Below, piece by piece: positions 11,201 through 16,662 of a stretch of DNA of 52,098 bases. The position numbers and the translations under genes are program-made. Source of the DNA: Bodo saltans (taxonomy: Eukaryota; Euglenozoa; Kinetoplastea; Eubodonida; Bodonidae); contig CYKH01001904.1 in the NCBI GenBank assembly GCA_001460835.1, positions 1 through 52,098 on the forward strand. The letters are read 5' to 3'. Numbering within the stretch: position 1 is the stretch's first letter; each line of letters starts with the position of its first letter. Under the pieces are notes generated by a model. That model had not been told where the DNA came from. It saw only the letters and a program-made list of their open reading frames with translations, and made no database searches.

Positions 11201-12738
11201 GCACTTCGACGAGGAAAGAGATGAGCCGAATTGCTCCGTTGTTCACACAGCGGCTATTCCGCGACTTAGATGTGTGCTGCAAAGGGTCTCTCTCCACAAG
11301 CTTCGGTATCATGAGCCTCCTTCGAAGTGCTTTTTCGATCGTGGCCGCTATTCCAGACGATGCTGTCGCAATGAAAGTTTGTGAATCCGTTTGGAATGGA
11401 ATTGTGGTGCGCGGGATGGGAGGCCGAAGGGTGCAGCACTACGCCCACTTCCTCCTCCAATCTATGATCACCATGAGCAGCGTCAGTCAGACACAGTGGA
11501 GAACACTTCGTGCACTGATTCAAACATCCGAGCATCAAGATGGATCATCCCATCGTGTGACTACATCATCATCGTCCACTCAATTTCAGAACAATAGCTC
11601 GATTACATCTGTAGGGTCAACCCCACCGCCGCCGCCTCTGCCACAAAAGAAATCATTTGCGGATGAGATGAGAATGAAGCTTGATAAGCTGCTGGATGTT
11701 GATGAAGGTCGCCACAATGTTGCCACGGACCACATGGTGGCCATAAGAAAGACATCCATCTCGTCGTACGCCACACCTTTGGCCTCTCAAGGGCTCTCCG
11801 TGGATTTCATTAACGGTGGGGGGAGCTTCAATGCCATGCCTCCTTCCGATCAGCAATCCAACACTGGTGCGTCAGACGTGCCACTCGATCAGCAGCAGCT
11901 GCAGCGACTTGAGACCGCTACAACGGTTTACGATGGAGATGTGGGTCGCAACGGTGGTCCTCGTGGCGCAAGTGGAACGGCAACCAACCACGCACGCCAC
12001 TTTGTGCACTGGACACGTCGCCTCCTCACGCTGACAACGACTGCAGCTGCAGTGTTGCGCAGTAAGACTGACGAAGACCACCTGGATCACAATCGTGTGC
12101 AAGTGATGGCCTTGCTATCCAACACCGAGGACAACTTGTCTGCTGCGGGTGAGGTGCATCTGTTCGCCGTCCAAGAACTGCTTCATGAAGTCCTTGATCC
12201 AAACGACGCAATGTTTGTGGTGCTGAATCGGTTCAACTTTGCGGAGTCTTCGCTGGCACTTTTCAACTCCGAGGCAATTAGAGTTATCGAGCGGTCCAAA
12301 GTCGGTAACGACGAGCGAATGGCGGCAATGGCGGCTCTCCCACAAATGAATCTGTTTTTCGAAACTGCCCTCAGAAGACTTCATAGTGCTGAGAATGCTT
12401 GGTGGGCACTGGCGAACATGATCCTCGCGATTATGTCAGTGTGGGCCAACCCAAATGAGAGCAGCGGCAGAGGGGCGGTGAGGCCACTCTTAAACCTTCT
12501 AGGAGCGCGAGTTCCGCTTCTGGACTTGGTGCGTATTTCACAATTTGTCATTCAGAAGCTCCTTCGTGCTGCAGGCAGTGCAGGCGATCCAACACACATC
12601 AAGGATGTGAAGATGTTCCTTCGGTCTTTGGAGGGTACAACAAAGACAAGCAAGCAGCAGCTAGCGTCCTCCAACGACACGGGCGGTGTGCAGCCTGCTG
12701 TTGAGGCCATCAGCGTTATTTCACGCTGGCTTCAGTGA
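5233..12738 (+). CDS. Very large helical-repeat protein of unknown function (2501 aa)
   Basis: One uninterrupted frame encodes 2501 residues that I cannot assign to a family. It is mostly amphipathic helix with Leu/Ala/Val spacing suggestive of HEAT or armadillo-type repeats (for example around LFCLKSSDSTVRSKSVQVLLRL). Breaks include an acidic stretch near residue 1300 (EDDTGALDDDALDD), a low-complexity Ser/Thr region with a proline run (STPPPPPLPQKKSF) near residue 2135, and a Gln/Gly-rich linker before a final helical block of about 240 residues. There is no signal peptide, transmembrane segment, kinase, GEF or BEACH signature. A giant scaffold for trafficking, cytoskeleton or signalling is plausible but unproven. 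The ATG at 5233 is the first after the candidate acceptor AG at 5211-5212. Confidence 0.85.
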   Translation: MFQFGPFGGSKKPQQPVDPVQQLTTLAKTVVDDPSILNQNLREVCQHLGTPLHDKADQLLGTMVASHSSRMLSTLWTVLLQRLRESAKEPRAQLVILRHFSMIAYRISIPQRGNAFRVFAREASALCDVEALVADRSFGKSFTAVVQALGVHGEAELCLELFHKSISAVFTWTRLDARRAAATHVACLLAFSSTCGTFRQLLDSIESREDAVGKALILDAATLLAIEQGRRLQITCPSSSQPASLGPSVIAFQTSVASWTNTVVASSSLSPSETTLLPLLVSSMTKLLEAEPAWSPVNYAAMRQQSLRLLQDVNTRKVLICPLLSLLRALPPSSSAKDVDVISQHCRHNDSMTRCEAYGALERLIPILDNDAILELVSSTLLHHTAMMGERCNVSIRGILGFFAAAFPRVQRIAPQLGSKMVHSLTRSHLDLSNTVNNVPVVQQQMLTLLEHTVAYLSAGAIAYILFCLKSSDSTVRSKSVQVLLRLCDAATIDRMQLFDTVPRGLDFLENAYSATIVANVKANSVDGGGSASQHDVNRFVRNVSVILAYLSYSLANASVCSGGDKHSIFAIQTCCEAITLTTKHLRNRILSAAEWNEALVALPPSSATTEQRPIIAATPGTLCATTVGTRDKFDTLAGDRRRQVTTPVMPSVMVSMFRSLMDFVSSVVTLPIDVVTNVLEAASVCADGCSPTDCFDIYLHKSSFNLVWNILHRCCGAMDPLNVPKLHQEQSLYLSHSVLHRSLEALIHQASQSALSSADRPEESSFYKLTNVCIRLLLSLSRWGHRSPVFIAHMRHQYRFLLVCLDILASSHPICALQACHQFFVVMFFEGGGAGWDVDSDEFGVTVLSDSVPGLQRTKYVSSSVSILNRSLAFDLCHVGPSLFRLMRLFISVDVAAKDTACYRTIDETLSLFRRMSDIASDVAYYNSVVGSTVAAAVLRTLVCLHQSPHVDAIKDVLSIETLRERVAAVVKMTQEANGDCFIFGDCLSLINEGCAKLNVGSAAHPQFSLEALECIHQCRDAITMGNPLLSLVDCTTMQLTTLLQTLGALSPADRRGMSLRDQFVMQKFFAEELSYRLRNTLPQRNELHEEVTPTLPLSHDIIDELCDKYLTGMASGVSPTEALCMRYVIAVVHPHKYLPSLIYELLDESSSATQVNLDAQQSDDDLKAFIASECIVWWEHLLRRDGATFAIARDAVVPPFPAVRPEQLTVGSNAETLLDLVNWEWEQPEANCPLWRWWYNPESDNDGTASSSLLRYLVEQQIAVPEEALSATSFWMECVAEYPNIPMVFVQNDISANSRLGEDDTGALDDDALDDPTAMIENDATKPLDGDFEATAKCVRAFRSVLTDTKRGSALSTSRILAECFLELAPFPIHLGAVRDGLVPATAADVDHHESLTPEVWFCVWLENHLAPEDSNEECIPPAEDTSSGTTAESAESAMLTLMAGLPKRALAMKELAPSHVFQSSGSHDSRSVSRFFQYLGEAVWCMEGADATTNLFKSFLGALDLSSRFAASDADIPNPTLIVGFVNAFIRCQITAVDVPTEQVHVMLRVCITLLGRSNVEDEKTLSLRYSVMFLLVLIAPDRELFWQNALDATTPITNADDHGSIGEQVRRVLSQVLELPEGSDGSSMSSIAQYTVSIFLRSAALSAGIQESILWMVVKCCPVSIWNVICKEELCRSTELAAIRFLTKMSQTVGMSQHLVQEVHARYTPLLLSFGSPRSDLDSDEQRMVFWLITSLLLHTVISEERHTKPKPHMSLADALYLYVDYPLAAMSLESAVRIRQKADEFMFPFFARMPAPTSERNWNLHTRGQLLPVCGRQTLSKAAAEKVFTSILHMYTHVVSNVFESIQQMPVEALTDVFFSLSTLSAGNASLLKHSPALEGTIAATILHHVYGWYRKYCSNTLASVDSKSNVLNFRVGLFPESSSSLEFTDTFSVVSCANVISSLFVRGNELLPGAVDVSFIMEKLLCMDVVAHQSALSTVIVMSGTSTRKEMSRIAPLFTQRLFRDLDVCCKGSLSTSFGIMSLLRSAFSIVAAIPDDAVAMKVCESVWNGIVVRGMGGRRVQHYAHFLLQSMITMSSVSQTQWRTLRALIQTSEHQDGSSHRVTTSSSSTQFQNNSSITSVGSTPPPPPLPQKKSFADEMRMKLDKLLDVDEGRHNVATDHMVAIRKTSISSYATPLASQGLSVDFINGGGSFNAMPPSDQQSNTGASDVPLDQQQLQRLETATTVYDGDVGRNGGPRGASGTATNHARHFVHWTRRLLTLTTTAAAVLRSKTDEDHLDHNRVQVMALLSNTEDNLSAAGEVHLFAVQELLHEVLDPNDAMFVVLNRFNFAESSLALFNSEAIRVIERSKVGNDERMAAMAALPQMNLFFETALRRLHSAENAWWALANMILAIMSVWANPNESSGRGAVRPLLNLLGARVPLLDLVRISQFVIQKLLRAAGSAGDPTHIKDVKMFLRSLEGTTKTSKQQLASSNDTGGVQPAVEAISVISRWLQ

Positions 12739-12840
12739 GTGCGGAAGAAAAATTAGAAAGCAGCGAAAGAAAGAAGTGTTGCACTGTTCCTCAACGAGAA
12801 ATAAATCCCTCTTCTCATGTTGTGCAACGGAGTGTCCTAA

Positions 12841-12869
12841 TTTCTTGAGTTGTTTTCCTATTGATACAG
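12841..12869 (+). promoter_or_regulatory. Probable spliced-leader acceptor for the LicD-like gene
   Basis: The tract TTTCTTGAGTTGTTTTCCTA leads to a CAG ending at 12869, 25 bases before the ATG at 12895. No ATG lies between. Confidence 0.5.
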
Positions 12870-12894
12870 CAAAGTGCGTTCAAAGTATCAAAAC

Positions 12895-13533
12895 ATGCCA
12901 AACTATTCACCCAAGGCGAAGTTTAATTTGAAGCATGAACTGAAGCTTGCGCTAACGAAGATGATTGTGATTGCGGTCGTTGGCGTTGCATGCGCCGTTG
13001 CCATTTTATACTGCACCCACATTTACTATGATCGAGAGCAAGCGCTCTATGATGCCCTTGTCTGCACAAAGAATGTGATGACGAACGAACAGTTGGACCA
13101 CTGGATCACCAACGGGACTCTGTTGGGCTCAGCACGGTTAGGCCGATTTGTGATGTGGGACGGTGAGCTTGATGTGGCAGTCCTGCAGGACTCATCTGTG
13201 AGCAGCGATGTGTTGCAGCAGTCCATCGATGTGTTAGCGGCGTCTTGCTTTACTTACTCAAACTCAATGCAAGCGGGCTCTGACCTTCGCGGTCCGCGGC
13301 GGTGGCGCCTGTGCACTAGCCGTGTGTGCGCAGAAATTCACGAGTTTGTCTCTACCAAGGGTTCTCTGTTCCTGAGCAGCGTCGATGGTGTTGTTGCAGC
13401 GAACCAAACTCTGCCCCTTGTTGCATGCCAAGTACAGGGCGTCGACATTTCATGCCCTTCCAACACCACTTTCTTTTTGGATGCTGCGTACGGCGCTGAA
13501 TGGCAGTCGGGCTCATTGACAGCCATGTTCTAA
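12895..13533 (+). CDS. Small LicD/fukutin-like type II membrane protein
   Basis: A 212-residue protein with a short basic N-terminus and one transmembrane segment (about residues 22-43, IVIAVVGVACAVAILYC), so probably a type II Golgi or ER membrane protein. The lumenal part looks like a minimal LicD/FKRP nucleotidyltransferase fold: an ITNGTLLGSARLGRF element, then WDGELDVAV where family members usually have WDDDID, and a final DAAYGAEW like the (Y)G..W end of LicD proteins. LicD and FKRP proteins transfer phosphocholine or ribitol-phosphate to glycans. This one is shorter than usual (LicD about 270, FKRP about 495) and its metal-binding motif is altered but keeps acidic residues at alternate positions. 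Activity and substrate are unknown. The frame extends upstream to a GTG, but the first ATG is at 12895. Confidence 0.65.
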   Translation: MPNYSPKAKFNLKHELKLALTKMIVIAVVGVACAVAILYCTHIYYDREQALYDALVCTKNVMTNEQLDHWITNGTLLGSARLGRFVMWDGELDVAVLQDSSVSSDVLQQSIDVLAASCFTYSNSMQAGSDLRGPRRWRLCTSRVCAEIHEFVSTKGSLFLSSVDGVVAANQTLPLVACQVQGVDISCPSNTTFFLDAAYGAEWQSGSLTAMF

Positions 13534-13700
13534 AGAACATGGAAGACGATATTCATGTTGCATACATGTGAGAGGTTTAGGAGTGCGTCGCTATGCAGCA
13601 CCAAAGAAAACGGCTGCACCACATTTACCGGGCAGCAAGTCAGTGCATCACCACAGAGACTCACTGTCAATAATCATGGTTGTTAGACTGGTTCATTAGA

Positions 13701-13746
13701 TTTCCTTCCTTGGTGCAAATCATCAACATTGTTGTTGATCTCCTAG
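13701..13746 (+). promoter_or_regulatory. Probable spliced-leader acceptor for TSR4/PDCD2-like gene
   Basis: A pyrimidine-rich start (TTTCCTTCCTTGG) and a second T-rich stretch run to an AG at 13745-13746. The leader from there to the ATG at 13819 has no other ATG. Confidence 0.4.
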
Positions 13747-13818
13747 ACAAACAAAACACAGAGGACACGAGAGGGGATACAAAAAAGTCGTTTAAACCCC
13801 TTCATAGTTTTCGCGTAA

Positions 13819-14970
13819 ATGTCCCTTCACCTCGATGACGATGACTACGAATCCGCCCAGCTGTCGCAGTCGTGGTGGATTGGACTGCCGCTGTCGAAGC
13901 ATGTTGTGACAGACGCAGAGCAAGAAGACGCGTTCTTCAGTAAGCTAGGCGGCGTCCCGTCGTTGTTGCGCAGCATTGAGCGCGATGCACAGTGTCCTGT
14001 CATGAAGTGTACTCTTTGTGGCAAGTGTAATGCATCCAGGTTGCTGTGCCAGTTCTATGCACCACTTGAGCGGCAGGGGTTGGAGCGGGTTCTGTACATC
14101 GTGCAGTGTGATCGATGCAGCACCAAAGACTCCTCTCATTTGTTTATGTACCGATCCACTGCGTTCAATTGGGACTTGATGCCAGAAAGTTCAATTCCGT
14201 CGACGTCCAATCAACAACAGCCTGCTGCAGCGACGCCAGCAGCTGCAAACGACAAAGAACAACTTTTCGAAGAAACAGACGATTGGGGGGATGAGGACGC
14301 CGAGGCAGAGGCTTCATCATCAGCTCCCTCCCCCGCCCCCGTCCCCCTGGAGCTTGAAACAAAAGCGGTGGAGGTACACGCTGTATCAGCGCCGCCGACT
14401 GTCGTCAAGTCTCGACCTGTTGTCACACTTGCCGCTCCTGGCACCGTGGTGCCAAACATTTCAAAGAAGATAGCACTACCACCTTTGGCGTTGGATGTGT
14501 TTGAAGAACCCCAGGAGACGTCCCGCACAAGACCACGAGGCGTGCGTGGTGGAGCCTCCACTGCGGAAGACCAGTTGATGGACGCCGAGCGCGATTGTGG
14601 TGAGGGTGTGGTGGACAGAGACAGCATGGAGGCGGATGATGAGTCTGTGGAGGAGCGTTGCACAAGAAGGTACATGGAAAAGATTCGTCGATACCCTTCG
14701 CAGTGTATTCGTTGGAGCCACTCTGGCACTCCTCTATTTTGCAGAGCGGACGACCTACCTCCTCAACCAATACCACCATGCGACGGCTGCGGCGCTGCTC
14801 GAGTATTTGAGTGTGAGCTTGTTTCCCCGGCTATCTTCTTCTTGACCAAGGGGCTGCCTGAAGATCAACACACACTGCACTTTGGGACGGTGCTGTGCTA
14901 CACATGCAGTGCTGACTGCGACGACCATCCTTACGTCAAGGAATACTGCTTCACTCAGCGTGAGATTTAA
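13819..14970 (+). CDS. TSR4: TSR4 / PDCD2-like ribosome-assembly chaperone
   Basis: A 383-residue homologue of PDCD2/PDCD2L and yeast Tsr4, which bind nascent uS5 (Rps2) in the cytoplasm for 40S subunit assembly. The N-terminal part has WWIGLPLS, SKLGGVPSLL, the zinc-type pair CTLCGKC, QFYAPLE and VQCDRC. The C-terminal PDCD2_C region (about residues 290-383) has YPSQCIRWSHSGTPLF, CDGCGAARVFECEL, HFGTVLCYTCSADC and a final YVKEYCF. The two parts are joined by a long acidic, Ser/Pro-rich linker, as in other PDCD2-like proteins. Identification rests on the order and spacing of these motifs and is good. The protein is cytosolic, with no targeting signal seen. Confidence 0.88.
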   Translation: MSLHLDDDDYESAQLSQSWWIGLPLSKHVVTDAEQEDAFFSKLGGVPSLLRSIERDAQCPVMKCTLCGKCNASRLLCQFYAPLERQGLERVLYIVQCDRCSTKDSSHLFMYRSTAFNWDLMPESSIPSTSNQQQPAAATPAAANDKEQLFEETDDWGDEDAEAEASSSAPSPAPVPLELETKAVEVHAVSAPPTVVKSRPVVTLAAPGTVVPNISKKIALPPLALDVFEEPQETSRTRPRGVRGGASTAEDQLMDAERDCGEGVVDRDSMEADDESVEERCTRRYMEKIRRYPSQCIRWSHSGTPLFCRADDLPPQPIPPCDGCGAARVFECELVSPAIFFLTKGLPEDQHTLHFGTVLCYTCSADCDDHPYVKEYCFTQREI

Positions 14971-15063
14971 GTTTGAAAAGTAGTGTGTATTTTTATCATG
15001 AGAAACAACTTTGTAGCCGTGCACTTCACAACACACGAAATAAAATATCACACGAAATAAATA

Positions 15064-15091
15064 TCTATCTCTTTTGAATGCTTTCTGTCAG
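15064..15091 (+). promoter_or_regulatory. Probable spliced-leader acceptor for the FkbM-like gene
   Basis: The tract TCTATCTCTTTTG...CTTTCTGTCAG ends in AG at 15090-15091, 25 bases before the ATG at 15117, with no ATG between. Confidence 0.55.
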
Positions 15092-15116
15092 TCATTAAAG
15101 AAACATAACAACGCGG

Positions 15117-16241
15117 ATGCGAACGTCAAAATTGGTAGTAGCTAGCAACGGGAAGCGCTTTATTGTCGGATTCATTGTCCTGTGCATTGCCGCGGTTTTA
15201 CTGATGCTGGCGTTGCCGAGCGTGCCCTCAGATGCATCAACACCTACCCGGCACAGCAGCGATGAGGTTGGAGAATCATCCACAATTGAAGTGCCTGCTG
15301 GTGCCCCAGAGATTGCTACTATCGAAGGAAAGATTACTGTGCCGCCGTACCGTTTGAATGGAACCCATTTTGAGGTAGTTCGTAACCTGAGCACCACCCC
15401 AGTGGAATGGTATGGATCAGCTGCGATGGACGCCGAAGGGTTTATTGTGTTCCCACCAGGCGTTGACAAGGTATTTATCGAAGTAGGGACAAATGACGAA
15501 CCTGAACTCGGGCCGCTCCTCCGACTGCACCCGAATGCTGCGCTCATCGGCTTTGAGCCCCAACCAGGAGTCTTCACAGACATGCTGAAAAAGTTTCCAA
15601 CGAAACAACGCCTAGTGACCTTCCCTGCAGCCATCACTCCGAGTGAAGGCTTTGTGCCAATGTTTGTTTCGGCACACAAGGGTTGTTCCTCGTTGCTGAG
15701 CATGAACGATCGTGCCCGACATTTTGCAAAGAAAGAGGGGAAGCGTGCACCAAGGAAAAGTGGTGTGATTCAATTGCGAACGTTGGAGTATTGTGCCTCT
15801 ATCGATCAGCAAATCAACGTCCCCTCATTTCCCCTGAGAACAGTCCTCAGCAAGATCCCTCCCCAAATTTCGATCGATCTGTTGATGATTGATGCTCAAG
15901 GATTTGACATCGTTGTGGCATCGACGATAGGTTCTGCTGGTAGTCGCGCTAAGTTTGTTGTGCTAGAATGCCAAGATCTCGATCCTGGTCATTTATTATT
16001 CCTAGTGCAAGGTGCTCCATCTTGTCATCAACAAAAGCAATGCTTTGAAGCCTCCATGCCGCACCGATTAGAATACTGCTGGGACAATGCCCCGAAAGTG
16101 CGAGAGTATAATTGCTTGTACCGACGCCCTGATGTGTCCATCGATGACCTTCCTAAAGGAGTAAAGATAGTTTCGCAGCCCCGCCCGATTCACTATCCCA
16201 CCACCATTCAGTACAAGTGTCCCAAGTTTGATACGCAATAA
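15117..16241 (+). CDS. FkbM-family methyltransferase, type II membrane protein
   Basis: A 374-residue protein with a basic N-terminus and a transmembrane segment at about residues 14-34 (FIVGFIVLCIAAVLLMLAL), followed by a Ser/Thr-rich stem. The rest is an FkbM-type SAM-dependent methyltransferase: VFIEVGTNDEPELGPLL (motif I, about residue 118), ALIGFEPQPGVF, and IDLLMIDAQGFDIVVASTIG (about residues 252-271), where the acidic residue and QG are typical of the family. FkbM enzymes O-methylate small molecules and sugars. With a Golgi-type anchor a lumenal glycan O-methyltransferase is a reasonable inference, but the substrate is not visible. It is separated from the LicD-like gene only by the TSR4-like gene. 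Confidence 0.8.
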   Translation: MRTSKLVVASNGKRFIVGFIVLCIAAVLLMLALPSVPSDASTPTRHSSDEVGESSTIEVPAGAPEIATIEGKITVPPYRLNGTHFEVVRNLSTTPVEWYGSAAMDAEGFIVFPPGVDKVFIEVGTNDEPELGPLLRLHPNAALIGFEPQPGVFTDMLKKFPTKQRLVTFPAAITPSEGFVPMFVSAHKGCSSLLSMNDRARHFAKKEGKRAPRKSGVIQLRTLEYCASIDQQINVPSFPLRTVLSKIPPQISIDLLMIDAQGFDIVVASTIGSAGSRAKFVVLECQDLDPGHLLFLVQGAPSCHQQKQCFEASMPHRLEYCWDNAPKVREYNCLYRRPDVSIDDLPKGVKIVSQPRPIHYPTTIQYKCPKFDTQ

Positions 16242-16662
16242 ACTTTTACAAAGGTACGGAATGCTGAATGAGGACGGATTTTGAAACCTGTCTATGACAA
16301 TTGCTCAACGTATATCAGGGAAAACGTAACTTGATTTTTTTTCTTTTTTCTTCATGTGTGAGAGCGCAATTACCTTGCAATTGCTATCGGAAGAATGTTG
16401 TTTCTTAATTTTCAGTCCGTAGCAACTGTTCTGCGCGAGAATGGCTTCATTGAAGAGTCAACACGCTTTTTTTGTGTTTGTGCAGTGTTGTTATTCTAGA
16501 GTGTGAAACCACATGCCATTTGGGTTTGCTGGATTGTGATTCACTTCAGCATAGAAAACTATTCTGTCACTCTTCACGTTCATTTGTTGGAATTATGAGA
16601 GAGCAATCTAATCGAGCGACACACCAAAATACGCGACTGCGCGAAGTGCCCACCACACAGCG
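16242..16662 (+). other. Intergenic region with three candidate splice acceptors
   Basis: This 421-base stretch has no convincing gene. It holds three T-rich tracts followed by AG: 16335-16362, 16466-16485, and 16562-16599. The last is favoured for the downstream gene, because it would remove an upstream ATG at 16595 whose 33-codon frame overlaps the main start; after 16599 the first ATG is 16663. No tRNA-like or strong hairpin structure was seen. Confidence 0.5.

Noticed and set aside
13722-13739. A short hairpin, ATCAACA-TTGT-TGTTGAT, upstream of the TSR4-like gene.
   Set aside because: A 7-bp AT-rich stem is too weak and common to call a structured RNA or terminator.
15095-15703. A 202-codon minus-strand open frame opposite the FkbM-like gene, and similar ones opposite PGM2 (30411-30950) and the AP-1 and PARP genes.
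   Set aside because: They lie wholly antisense to recognisable proteins, show no domain themselves, and are expected by chance with this codon use.
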